A stretch of 64,000 nucleotides of DNA. Origin: JAGPDF01 sp052035735. GTDB lineage: Bacteria > Acidobacteriota > Thermoanaerobaculia > Multivoradales > JAGPDF01. A program made the position numbers and the translations under genes. Positions 23,600 to 33,389 of the stretch are shown here, piece after piece. Within the stretch, counting starts at the first letter, position 1, and each line of letters starts with the position of its first letter. The stretch is from NCBI GenBank assembly GCA_052035735.1, contig JBPOHI010000112.1, forward strand, positions 4,043-68,042, given 5' to 3'. The notes beneath the pieces are model-generated. The model was not told the origin of the DNA, did not search any database, and saw nothing but the letters and a program-made list of their open reading frames with translations.

Positions 23600-25954
23600 C
23601 TACCGCGCCGCTCCCGGAGCGGCAATTGACGCCGGCATCTCGCGCGGCAGGTCGAGAGGCGGGGCGTAGGCGATCCGCTGCAGGCGGGCGCCGCCGTAAT
23701 AGTGCGCCAGAATCGCGCGATAGTCGTGCCCTCGCCGGGCCATACCGTAGGAGCCGACCTGGCAGAGGCCGACGCCGTGTCCCCACCCCCGGCCGGAGAA
23801 CTGCCAGCCCGCCTCCCCCTTGGCAGGGGCGAGCCGCCGGGCGGTGAAGAGCGTGTCGGGAAGGTCGAGCGTCCAGCGCACCGCCAACCCCTCGACGTCG
23901 ACCGATTCTGCGGGCTGCCGGTCGCGACTGAGCAGCCGGATTCTGCCGACCCGCCCCGACACTCCGCGCGTCAGCACCTCGAAGCTCGCGAAGGCGAAGC
24001 CCGGGAGACGCGCTGCCACCGAAGCGGCCAGCTCGGCATCGCTGCGATAGCGCGTCCAGCGCGAGAGGTTGTGTGTGCGGTCGAAACCGGCGCCGCGCGG
24101 ATCGACCTTCTGCGCCACCGCCACGACTCCGCCGCCGACGAGGTAGAGCTCGAGGGCGTCTCCGGCTTCGAGCACGAGGTCGCCTGCGCGCGCCGCGCCG
24201 CCCTCGAGCCTGAAGGTGGCGAGATTCGCCGGCAAGGCGAAATGCAGCTCCGCGCCGTCGTCGCGCGCCACCAGCTCCGGGGCTGCAGCGGCGAGACTCG
24301 AGAAGGTGGCCGCACGCCGCTCGACGACACGCAGAAAAAGCGCCAGCTGGAAGAGCAACTCCTCGCCCTCCTCCGCCGAGAGCCGCTTCTCTTCGGCGCG
24401 CGGCGGAGCGAGCAACCCGCTCTCGACGAGAAAAGCCGCCAGCCGGCGGTCCTCGATGTTCCACTCCGGCGGCGGGTTCGCCACCAGGTATCCGAGCTCT
24501 TCGCTCCGCACGAAGAGCCGTGCGTCGGCAGCCAGGTCGAACATCGAGCCGAGGAAGCGCTGGACCTCTCGGCGATCCAGACTCGCCAGGCTGTCCGCCG
24601 GGGTTTCGAGGCCGGCCGCGCTCGCCAGGCGCGCCAGAGCACGCTCGAGATCGGCAGCGCTTTCGAGGCGATCGGCGACTCCCGGCAGTGCCCGCTCGAG
24701 CGCTACCTGCGCGACTCGAAGCGCCTTCGCGCCGGCGGAAGCCCGGTTGCGCAACGTCGCCTCACCCGCCTCGATGCACGGCACGCCGCGCAGATAGGGA
24801 GCCCGCTTGAGCGGGAAAACGACCTCGACGTTCTCGGTGTGGCCGCCGCACGTGGCGCTGTACAACGCATCGATCGGCTGACCGGCGTAGAGCAGGATCT
24901 CCCCGGCGGTCTCGGCGACCGCGCGATCCGACAGCGGGTGCTCATCGTCCATCCCGCCGTAGACCTGACAGCGAGGCGTGCCGCAGAGGTCGTACCCTTC
25001 GTCGGCGAACTCGCCCAGGTTGCGCAGGGTGTAGCTCCGAGCGGCGATCGCCTGCGCCTTGAGCGCCTCGATCTCCGGGTAGGCCCCGGGGCCGAGCTCG
25101 CGCGGCACGACACCCCGCAGGTACTGCTCGATCGGCAGCTCGTTGACCAGATTCAACCGCCCGCGGTCGTTCAGGTACACGACCAGGCGACCGCGGTAGC
25201 GCCGCCCCTCCCAGCGTACCCAGCTGTTCAACGAAGCCGCGGGCGCCCCGGGGGCCGAGAGCACGAAGCTCCTGCCGGAGACACGGTAGGCCTTGCCGCG
25301 ATGAGTGACATCGAGGGCAGGCTGTCCGAGCCCGGCCCCCTCGGAGACGATCCACGAGTTGTCGACGCCGAAGCGCGCCCAGCGCCGCGACGCCTCCTCG
25401 GCAGGTTCGCGTGCTGCGAACCGCCCGACGCGCACGCGGTAGATTCCCGCCTGGGCATCGAACCGGGAGTCTGCCGGCAGACCGGTGAGCGTTCCCAGCC
25501 GCCGGGCGAGCTCCTTGGCCTGCTCCTCGTCCTTGAGCGCCGCGACCTGGACCCGGTAGACCGCGGCGCTGACGCTCGTCGCAGCGGCAGAGATGCGCAG
25601 CGGCGATGCGACATCGAGCCGGAGGCCACCGACATCGACCGCGAGCTCCCCTTCGCAGCAGGGCAGCGTCACGCTTTCGAGGTCGGTTGCGAGACCGATC
25701 CGTACCCAGCCCGAGAACGGGCGCGGGACTTCCGGCGGCGAGACCGGCAAGACCGGCGCCGGCGGCGCAGAGACCGGCTGGGCCACTGGGGCCGGAGTCT
25801 GCTCCGGCAGCGGCGGCAACGGCACGGAGGCGGCCGGCGCGGGCTCTCCAGGCGGAAGCTGCGGCTGCTTTCCGGTCGGCGCGCAGGAGCCGCTCACGAC
25901 GACGGCGGCGAGCGCCAGCGCGCCGGCGTACCGGCCTCCCCCGCGGCGCTTCAC
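23600..25954 (-). CDS. SpoIID/LytB-domain lipoprotein with SPOR domain
   Basis: A 784-residue exported protein. A signal with a Cys at about residue 23 (VVVSGSCAP; the lipobox is atypical) suggests a lipoprotein. A Pro-rich spacer follows, then a SPOR domain (VYRVQVAALKDEEQAKELAR to YRVRVGRF) that binds denuded peptidoglycan. The SpoIID domain starts at ELPIEQYLRGVVPREL, with the catalytic Glu in VPREL, and EALKAQAIAARSYTL. It ends much later in RGWGHGVGLCQVGSYGMA, split by an insert of about 270 residues not seen in short SpoIID proteins. SpoIID enzymes are lytic transglycosylases acting on glycan without stem peptides. The GTG start overlaps the upstream stop by 4 nt. Confidence 0.87.
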   Translation of the reverse strand: MKRRGGGRYAGALALAAVVVSGSCAPTGKQPQLPPGEPAPAASVPLPPLPEQTPAPVAQPVSAPPAPVLPVSPPEVPRPFSGWVRIGLATDLESVTLPCCEGELAVDVGGLRLDVASPLRISAAATSVSAAVYRVQVAALKDEEQAKELARRLGTLTGLPADSRFDAQAGIYRVRVGRFAAREPAEEASRRWARFGVDNSWIVSEGAGLGQPALDVTHRGKAYRVSGRSFVLSAPGAPAASLNSWVRWEGRRYRGRLVVYLNDRGRLNLVNELPIEQYLRGVVPRELGPGAYPEIEALKAQAIAARSYTLRNLGEFADEGYDLCGTPRCQVYGGMDDEHPLSDRAVAETAGEILLYAGQPIDALYSATCGGHTENVEVVFPLKRAPYLRGVPCIEAGEATLRNRASAGAKALRVAQVALERALPGVADRLESAADLERALARLASAAGLETPADSLASLDRREVQRFLGSMFDLAADARLFVRSEELGYLVANPPPEWNIEDRRLAAFLVESGLLAPPRAEEKRLSAEEGEELLFQLALFLRVVERRAATFSSLAAAAPELVARDDGAELHFALPANLATFRLEGGAARAGDLVLEAGDALELYLVGGGVVAVAQKVDPRGAGFDRTHNLSRWTRYRSDAELAASVAARLPGFAFASFEVLTRGVSGRVGRIRLLSRDRQPAESVDVEGLAVRWTLDLPDTLFTARRLAPAKGEAGWQFSGRGWGHGVGLCQVGSYGMARRGHDYRAILAHYYGGARLQRIAYAPPLDLPREMPASIAAPGAAR

Positions 25955-26919
25955 GCGACGGGAGGGGCGGCGGCCGCCGGCCGGCGCAGCTCGCAACGGA
26001 CGAGGGCGACCGCGGCGGCGGTCATCAACAGGGTCACGCAGACGCCGAGCACGAGCTCGACGACACCGAGCCCGGCCGAGAGCAGAGAGTGCGCGAGCGG
26101 AAAGCCGCCGAGGGCGAAGCGCGCGAGGAGGCCGACGGCGCCGAAGAAGGTCGAGACGGCGAGCGAGCCGCAGATCGCCAACAGGTAGAGCAGCAACAGG
26201 CCGCCGAGCCGGTTGCCGGTGATCCGGAAACCGCGCCGGAAAGAGCCGAGTGCCGTGGAGCCCTCCTCCACCGCGCAGATCTGCGCCACCATCATCGCCA
26301 TCGCGATCACCAGCAGCGCGAAGCCGATCGGCAGTGCCAGTCCACATCCGATCAGGCAACCGACGAGCGAGAACTCCTCACCGGAGAGGCCGGCGGCGAA
26401 CAGGAACGGCAGCGAGGCGAGCAGCAGGAGGAGCAGGATGAGGAGGAGAAAGAGGTTGACCACCCAGAAGATCCGCAGACCGTAGCGGCTCGCCCAGCCG
26501 ACGAAGCCGGACCAGGAAAAAGTGCGAAAGACGGCCGCTGGCGCCGTCCGTGCCGGCGGCGCCTGGGCTTCCCCGGCGAGCAGCACAGCGAGCGTCCCGG
26601 CCTGGAACCAGCAGTGGAGAATGAAGACGATCGTGCCCACGACCAGCATCACCAGCAGACCGAGCCCGAGAGTCGAGGCCAGCTGGGCGAAATCGACCTC
26701 CATCTCGGCCAGCGATTGCGCCAGTGCCTCCGGCGTGCCGGCCGTAAAGGCCTTGAGCGGCACGCCGAGACGGACGAAGAAGTAGAGCAACGGGACCACG
26801 ATCGACGCCGCGAGCAGCAGGCCGGAAGCCACCTGCACGAGCACGAGCTCGCGGTTGGCGCGCACGTTGGCGAAGCCGCGCGCCAGCGCGTCGATGGCGG
26901 AGAGACTGGGCGCCGTCAC
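25951..26919 (-). CDS. Polytopic membrane protein of unknown function
   Basis: A 322-residue protein with about six membrane segments, among them a Leu-rich helix (FLLLILLLLLLASLPFLFAAG) and LSAGLGVVELVLGVCVTLLM. It has a short amphipathic stretch in SWSGFVGWASRYGLRIFWV and no catalytic motif. The layout resembles acidobacterial membrane proteins with a repeated ALGSFRRGFRITGNRLG-type loop, similar to DUF975/glycerophosphoryl-diester-phosphodiesterase membrane domains. The GTG start overlaps the stop of the DnaC-like gene by 4 nt, and its own stop overlaps the SpoIID gene by 4 nt. Confidence 0.72.
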   Translation of the reverse strand: MTAPSLSAIDALARGFANVRANRELVLVQVASGLLLAASIVVPLLYFFVRLGVPLKAFTAGTPEALAQSLAEMEVDFAQLASTLGLGLLVMLVVGTIVFILHCWFQAGTLAVLLAGEAQAPPARTAPAAVFRTFSWSGFVGWASRYGLRIFWVVNLFLLLILLLLLLASLPFLFAAGLSGEEFSLVGCLIGCGLALPIGFALLVIAMAMMVAQICAVEEGSTALGSFRRGFRITGNRLGGLLLLYLLAICGSLAVSTFFGAVGLLARFALGGFPLAHSLLSAGLGVVELVLGVCVTLLMTAAAVALVRCELRRPAAAAPPVA

Positions 26920-27704
26920 GGGCGCGCCGCCTCGGGACGGCTCTGCTTCGTCCGCCGCGCCCTGCGGAAGTCCTCGACCTCGAGCGAGATCACCTCCGCC
27001 ATCTCGAAGAGTCGCGACACCAGCGGCGGTGTGAGCCGTCGCTCGAGCAGGTCGGTGTCGGCGAGATTCGAATTCGCCGAGAGCTCGAGGCGGAAGTTGC
27101 TGGTGAAGATCGTCGGCAGACGGTGGGTATAACGGTGATTGAGGACGAGGTAGAGGATGTCCTTGACGAACGGGGTCGGGTTCTGGGCTCCGAGCTCGTC
27201 GATGACCAGCAGCTCGGCCTCCATCACCGGATCGAGGATGTCGTGCTTCGATTCGGGCGACGCCGGGTCGAAAGTCGACTGGATCTGATTGATGAGCGAC
27301 GAGAAGTCGACGAATCGCCCGCGCAGACTGTAGCGCCGGATCAACGCACCGAGCACGGCGGCGGCGAGATGCGTCTTGCCGGATCCGGGCGGACCGACGA
27401 GCAGCAGGCCGGTCTGCCGGAAGGCACCCTCCGGGGTCAGAAACTCGTGCACGTAGCGAGTGCAGCGCTCCTTGGCCTCCTGCAGCGCGAGCACCGGCGC
27501 GGCGGAGAAGCCGGCGAGTTTGAAGCTGCCGAGTGTGCACTCCCGGTAGCGAGGCGGAATCCCGGAGCTGTCGAGCAGCCGCGGTACGAGCAGCTCCCTG
27601 CGGCAGGGACATGGACGCGCGGTGCCGGCGCCGCCGTCCTCGACGACGAGCCAGCCCCTCCCCTCGCACTGCGGGCAGTCGGGTTTCGCGATCGGATCCG
27701 TCAC
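26916..27704 (-). CDS. DnaC/IstB-like ATPase with N-terminal zinc ribbon
   Basis: A 262-residue AAA+ protein of the DnaC/DnaI helicase-loader group. An N-terminal zinc ribbon (CPQCEGRGW, then CPC) precedes an AAA core: Walker A LLLVGPPGSGKTHLA, Walker B ELLVIDELG, sensor region IFTSNFRLEL and an Arg-rich end LLERRLTPPLVSRLFEM. Its probable role is loading DnaB helicase; a transposase-helper IstB role is unlikely because no transposase is nearby. It leads a seven-gene operon. The GTG start at 27704 has an extended TGTTACGAT box 7 nt upstream, so the mRNA is probably leaderless. Confidence 0.85.
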   Translation of the reverse strand: MTDPIAKPDCPQCEGRGWLVVEDGGAGTARPCPCRRELLVPRLLDSSGIPPRYRECTLGSFKLAGFSAAPVLALQEAKERCTRYVHEFLTPEGAFRQTGLLLVGPPGSGKTHLAAAVLGALIRRYSLRGRFVDFSSLINQIQSTFDPASPESKHDILDPVMEAELLVIDELGAQNPTPFVKDILYLVLNHRYTHRLPTIFTSNFRLELSANSNLADTDLLERRLTPPLVSRLFEMAEVISLEVEDFRRARRTKQSRPEAARP

Positions 27705-27711
27705 GTCGGAG

Positions 27712-27717
27712 ATCGTA
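27712..27717 (-). promoter_or_regulatory. Candidate leaderless -10 element of the seven-gene operon
   Basis: TACGAT, preceded by TGT (extended -10 form), stands 7 nt before the GTG at 27704. Confidence 0.4.
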
Positions 27718-27762
27718 ACAGCCCGGCGAGTCCGCCGCTGTCGCCGGCCCCCTGCGGCGTGC

Positions 27763-28146
27763 CTAGCGCCGCACCAGTGCCCGCGGAGCGGCGGGCACGA
27801 GCGCCCGGGCGCGGTCGATCTCGGGCGGGCGGGAGCGCAGCTCGCGGCGGAGCTCGGCGGCGACCCGTGTCATCTCGATCTCGAGCGCGGCCAGCTGGTC
27901 GCGCAGGTTGAGGATGACCTCGACCCCGGCGAGATTCACCCCGAGGTCGCGGGTCAGGGTGAGAATCGCCTCGAGACGCTCGATGGCGCGCTGGTCGTAG
28001 AGACGGGTGTTGCCGGCGCTGCGCGCCGGCACGATCAGACCTTCCCGCTCGTACAGCCGCAAGGTCTGCGGATGGATGCCGTACTGCTCGGCGACCACCG
28101 AGATCATGACGTAGCGCGGGGCTTCAGCGGGCTTCTTGCGCGGCAT
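27763..28146 (-). CDS. hspR: MerR-family heat-shock repressor HspR
   Basis: A 127-residue MerR-type regulator. The DNA-binding half shows YVMISVVAEQYGIHPQTLRL, YEREGLIVPARSAGNTRLYD and IERLEAILTLTRDLGVNLAGVEVIL, the form typical of HspR. The second half is a helical dimer tail (LRDQLAALEIEMTRVAAELR). No effector domain is attached, as usual for HspR. It lies 55 nt downstream of dnaK, behind a hairpin. In actinobacteria and others HspR represses dnaK and uses DnaK as co-repressor; the same circuit is likely here, acting on the symmetric site at 30141-30205. grpE and dnaJ are absent from the cluster. Confidence 0.88.
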   Translation of the reverse strand: MPRKKPAEAPRYVMISVVAEQYGIHPQTLRLYEREGLIVPARSAGNTRLYDQRAIERLEAILTLTRDLGVNLAGVEVILNLRDQLAALEIEMTRVAAELRRELRSRPPEIDRARALVPAAPRALVRR

Positions 28147-28160
28147 CTCGAAGGCTCCTC

Positions 28161-28192
28161 GGGCCGGACGGAGGCTACCCTCCGGCCGGCCC
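28161..28192 (-). terminator. Long hairpin between dnaK and hspR
   Basis: A 14-bp stem with one mismatch (28161-28174 with 28179-28192) and a CTAC loop. It has no T-tract. It may attenuate read-through into hspR or stabilise the dnaK 3' end. Confidence 0.5.
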
Positions 28193-28201
28193 GAACTGAC
28201 A

Positions 28202-30112
<1,911 letters not shown>

Positions 30113-30136
30113 GTGTTCTCTCCTTGTCTCCCCTGG

Positions 30137-30164
30137 ATTCTAAATCTAAGTGGCAGGGAGTCAA
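30137..30164 (-). promoter_or_regulatory. dnaK promoter: TTGACT-N16-TAGAAT
   Basis: The -35 TTGACT is at 30164-30159 and the -10 TAGAAT at 30142-30137. The predicted start is near 30130, about 18 nt before the ATG. The -35 hexamer is the loop of a perfect inverted repeat GGCAGGG/CCCTGCC (30152-30158 and 30165-30171). Confidence 0.6.
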
Positions 30165-30205
30165 CCCTGCCCGCAGAATAGTTGACAATTACGCGCTTAG
30201 ATTTA
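30141..30205. promoter_or_regulatory. Two divergent copies of GTTGAC-N9-CTTAGATTTA (candidate HspR operator)
   Basis: The minus-strand copy occupies 30165-30141 and the plus-strand copy 30181-30205. Both have exactly 9 nt between GTTGAC and CTTAGATTTA, and 15 bp lie between the copies. The minus copy contains the dnaK -35 and leads into its -10. Confidence 0.55.
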
Positions 30206-30251
30206 TTCCAGGAGGTCCGGAAATCCGACCGGAGAGGTCGAAGGAGGGCGT

Positions 30252-31598
30252 TCAGTCGAGCAAAACGAGAGGGGTCCCCTCGTCTTCGCGCAGACCGCGG
30301 AAGAACTCCGGGTCGACGGCAAAGTCCCCCGAGATGGTCTCCGTCACCGCCAGGGAGGCCTCGGACGCACCACGGACCTGCGGTTGCAGGGTGTACGAAA
30401 GCCCCTCGGCGCGGTAGTCGAGCCGCGTCCCGGCCCGGCTTCTCACGGCCTGCGCGGGGAGGATCTGGCGCTCGACGAGCTCCTCGAGCCGCGCCGGGTA
30501 GGCCCCTTCGAGCAGGAAATGGGTTCGCGCCGCGCGATCGATCAGGAGCGCCTGGGCGACCCGAGCCTGGCGGTCGAGGGTGGCGCGCTCGCTGCGCAGC
30601 CAGGGAAACGGAAACAACAGCCCCGAGGGTTGTCGCGCCGCCAGGACCAGGCAGGCCGCGAGCCCTGCCCCGCAGGCGACTCCGAGGAGCCGGCCGACCC
30701 AGACGCCGCGCGAAGACGAGGACGATTCGACCGGCAGCTCGATGCGCTCCGCCGCTGCCGAACGCCGCATCTGCGTCGCGATGTCCGGCGCCGCCGGCGC
30801 GGGGGAGGGGGGAAAGTCCTCCTCGCGAGCCTCCGCCGGCTCGGCGGTCGACCGCGGGCGAACGAGACCCGCCTGCAGCAGGCGAAACAGGCTGTAAAGC
30901 GTCTTGTACTCGCCCAGACCGGTGCTCTCGGCGACCTCGGTTGCCGAAGCCCGACCGTCGAGCCGGTGGAGGACGCGCTCGTCGTCGGCGCTCAGCCAGA
31001 CCTCCCCCGGGTCGTCACCCGGCAGCTCGCCGTCCCGCCCGAGCAGCCGCAGCACACGCTGCGTCGGCAAGCGCTCGTAGGCGACGAAGCCGTGGGGCAG
31101 CGTGCCCGAGAGCGTGCCCTCACCCAGCAGGTCGCCGATCGAGCGCATGAGCAGCTCTTCGACGGAGATCGGCTGGACGCCTTCCTCGAACGAGACCTCC
31201 TCGCCCGAATAGAACTTGAACTCGCCCTCGCTCCAGCGCAGGACCTGCAGCAGCAGGCGATAGGTCTGCTGGCGCAGGGCGGCGAGCAGCTGTTGCCGCG
31301 ACAGGATGCCGCGATCGACGAGATAGTCGGCGAGGCGCTGGCCGGAGCTCTTGTGCCCCTCCGAGACCCGGGCGAAGTCCTCGGGCCGGAAGATCCCCTG
31401 GCTCGCCAGGACCTCGCCCAGACCCTCCTCGAAATTCTGGTTCAGGGCGTCCGCGGCGACGATCTCGCCGCGCAGGAACGAGACGGCGAGAATGTCGTGC
31501 TCGCCCTGAACCGTCAGGATGCCGGTCTTCACCTGCTGCGCGATCATCTGCAGGATGTCCGGCAGCCTGAAGACCCGGAGATCACCTTCGAGCGCCAT
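30252..31598 (-). CDS. DUF4388 (PATAN) domain protein with a membrane helix
   Basis: A 448-residue protein. The N-terminal DUF4388/PATAN region (1-150) reads MALEGDLRVFRLPDILQMIA, TGILTVQGEHDILAVSFLRGEIV and a helical part with ILSRQQLLAALRQQTYRLL. A winged-helix-like stretch (about 205-245, DERVLHRLDGRASATEVAES, then LYSLFRLLQAGLV) follows. A membrane helix (about 297-320) leads to a C-terminal domain with LLEGAYPARLEELVERQILP, which recalls the globular part of type IV pilin-like proteins. PATAN domains occur in signalling proteins of gliding or multicellular bacteria; the ligand is unknown. A second DUF4388 protein is at 61001. Confidence 0.78.
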   Translation of the reverse strand: MALEGDLRVFRLPDILQMIAQQVKTGILTVQGEHDILAVSFLRGEIVAADALNQNFEEGLGEVLASQGIFRPEDFARVSEGHKSSGQRLADYLVDRGILSRQQLLAALRQQTYRLLLQVLRWSEGEFKFYSGEEVSFEEGVQPISVEELLMRSIGDLLGEGTLSGTLPHGFVAYERLPTQRVLRLLGRDGELPGDDPGEVWLSADDERVLHRLDGRASATEVAESTGLGEYKTLYSLFRLLQAGLVRPRSTAEPAEAREEDFPPSPAPAAPDIATQMRRSAAAERIELPVESSSSSRGVWVGRLLGVACGAGLAACLVLAARQPSGLLFPFPWLRSERATLDRQARVAQALLIDRAARTHFLLEGAYPARLEELVERQILPAQAVRSRAGTRLDYRAEGLSYTLQPQVRGASEASLAVTETISGDFAVDPEFFRGLREDEGTPLVLLD

Positions 31599-31607
31599 GC
31601 CCGGACC

Positions 31608-33389
31608 CTACTCCCCTTCTCCGAGCTCGTGGCGTACGCAGAGCCCGACGTAGAGACAGAGGGCGAAAGCGAAGAGCACCCAGGGCGGGCTCGACGGCAG
31701 CCCCCCTGCCACGGGCACGGGCACGCCGATCGAAAACAGCAGGGGCAGCATCGCGACCGTGGCAAAGGCGACGACGCTCAACGCGACCTTGCCGCCCTCC
31801 CCGAGCTCGGCCTGCGAGAGCGCCGGGAAGAGAGCTCGCAGCCAGCGCGAAAGGGCGTTCGAACGCCAGGGGAGCCAGGAGCTCGGCTGCCCCACGCCGC
31901 GGCCACGTCGCACCAGATAGAGGCCGGCCGCGAGCGCCGCGGCGAGACCGACCGCGGCCATCGATGCCCAGCCGCCGACGGCGCGCATGGCGGCGCGGCC
32001 TTCTGACGGCGCCTCCGCCCAGGCGTCGATCAGCAGGCGCCGGATCTCGTCCGCACGGGCGAGGCCGCCGTTGTAACTCAACACCCGGTCGGTATTCGGC
32101 GTGCGGATCCAGCGATCGACCTGCTCGGCGTCGATCTCCTTCGCCTGCGCCAGCGCCTTGCGCGACTCCTCGAACTGGTAGGTCTCGGAATAAGAGAGCG
32201 AGAGATCGTAGAAAGCACCGGCCGGCGCAGGGACGGTGCCGGCCGCACGCAGAAAGTACTCGTTGGCGACGGCGAAATCGGCCTTGCGGAAGTGATAGGC
32301 GCCGAGATTGAGCAGCACGGGAACGTTCTCGGGTTCGCTCTCGAGCACCCGGCGATAGATCGCCCTTGCCTCGTCCCACTGCCCGAGAGTCCGGTTGACG
32401 TCGCCGATCAGCTCGATGACCGACGGATCCCCGCCGATCGCCGCCTTGAGTACCTGCAGATCGCCAAAGAGCCCTCCGTAGAGCCGACCTTCGGCGAGGT
32501 TGGCCAGCGCCCGCATCGGCGGCGAGAGAGCGATCGCCACGCGCTGCTGTTCGACGCCGGCAATCCAGGGCGCCACGCTGGCGAACAGCCAGACGCCGAT
32601 CGTCGCCCAGCGCTCGCTGCGACTGGCATAGCTCCACAACAGCGCCGACCAGTAGAGCAGCAGCCAGAGGGGACCTGACGGCAAGGCGAGCGGCCAGAGC
32701 AGTGCCAGGCCGGCGCAAAGCGTCGCGGTCGCCGGCCGCAGTCGCTTCGCCAGCAGGCGCTGGAGATCCGCGACGACGGCGCTCCCTTTGGCCGCCACCT
32801 CGACGAGCACGAAGAGCGCCGCCGCGACCCACAGCACCGCGAGTCCCCAGACGATGAGCCCGGCGACGAAGACGGTCCGCTCCGTCGAGCCGAGCAGGCG
32901 GAAGAAGCCGGCGCCAGTGGCGCCGAGGAACTCCAGATAAGCGCCGCGCTGCCGCGCCAGAGAAGCGCGCGCGAAGGCGACTTCGGGTCGCTCCGGATCG
33001 AGCGCCTCGGCGGCCGCGATCGCCCACTGCGCGCGCTCGAACTTGCCCTCCCGGCCCGATTGCAGGGCGAGCGCGGTGGCGCCGAGCGAAAAATCGACCA
33101 GCCGGGTCATGCCGACCTGGCGGGCGTTGGCGTTGAGGGCCTGCAGCGCCTCCTCGGCCTTCGCCGAATTGTCCTGGTAGAAGCTGCTGACCCACTGCAG
33201 CCATGACTCCTGGAGTCGGTGCAACGAGTGCCGCGTACCGCGGGTGAGCTCGAAGTTGGCGGTCGCCCCGCCGGCGCCCTGCGCGGAAAGCGGCTCGACG
33301 AAGCAGACGGTGGCGAGCGCGAGCACGACGAGCCGCAGGCGGAGGCCCGCTCGCGACCCGCGAAGCCGCTCAGCCGCGCTTCTGGACAT
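31608..33389 (-). CDS. Membrane-bound TPR-repeat protein
   Basis: A 593-residue protein: signal-anchor or signal peptide (LRLVVLALATVCFVEPLSAQG), helical TPR-like segment (55-125), membrane helices (about 160-185, 220-265), a second TPR block (VIELIGDVNRTLGQWDEARAIYRRVL and LLNLGAYHFRKADFAVANEYFLRAAG), and further membrane helices near the C-terminus. It probably scaffolds an envelope complex; partners are unknown. The ATG at 33389 overlaps the end of the DUF1844 gene by 20 nt. It ends 9 nt before the DUF4388 gene, so the three form one operon. Confidence 0.72.
   Translation of the reverse strand: MSRSAAERLRGSRAGLRLRLVVLALATVCFVEPLSAQGAGGATANFELTRGTRHSLHRLQESWLQWVSSFYQDNSAKAEEALQALNANARQVGMTRLVDFSLGATALALQSGREGKFERAQWAIAAAEALDPERPEVAFARASLARQRGAYLEFLGATGAGFFRLLGSTERTVFVAGLIVWGLAVLWVAAALFVLVEVAAKGSAVVADLQRLLAKRLRPATATLCAGLALLWPLALPSGPLWLLLYWSALLWSYASRSERWATIGVWLFASVAPWIAGVEQQRVAIALSPPMRALANLAEGRLYGGLFGDLQVLKAAIGGDPSVIELIGDVNRTLGQWDEARAIYRRVLESEPENVPVLLNLGAYHFRKADFAVANEYFLRAAGTVPAPAGAFYDLSLSYSETYQFEESRKALAQAKEIDAEQVDRWIRTPNTDRVLSYNGGLARADEIRRLLIDAWAEAPSEGRAAMRAVGGWASMAAVGLAAALAAGLYLVRRGRGVGQPSSWLPWRSNALSRWLRALFPALSQAELGEGGKVALSVVAFATVAMLPLLFSIGVPVPVAGGLPSSPPWVLFAFALCLYVGLCVRHELGEGE

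Noticed and set aside
23702..26188. Open frame of 828 codons on the plus strand, opposite the SpoIID gene
   Set aside because: No start context, Arg/Gln/Ala-rich shadow of a gene with clear SPOR and SpoIID motifs.
26916..27704. IstB transposition helper of an insertion sequence
   Set aside because: No IstA transposase, no terminal repeats; the zinc-ribbon N-terminus and operon setting fit a DnaC/DnaI-like protein better.
30141..30205. Classical HspR site CTTGAGT-N7-ACTCAAG or CIRCE element
   Set aside because: Neither consensus is present; only a worn half-match TTGACT-N7-ACTTAG and the new symmetric element are seen.
30181..30210. Plus-strand promoter from TTGACA at 30182-30187
   Set aside because: No good -10 follows at 16-18 nt (TATTCC only) and no plus-strand gene begins for over 3 kb.
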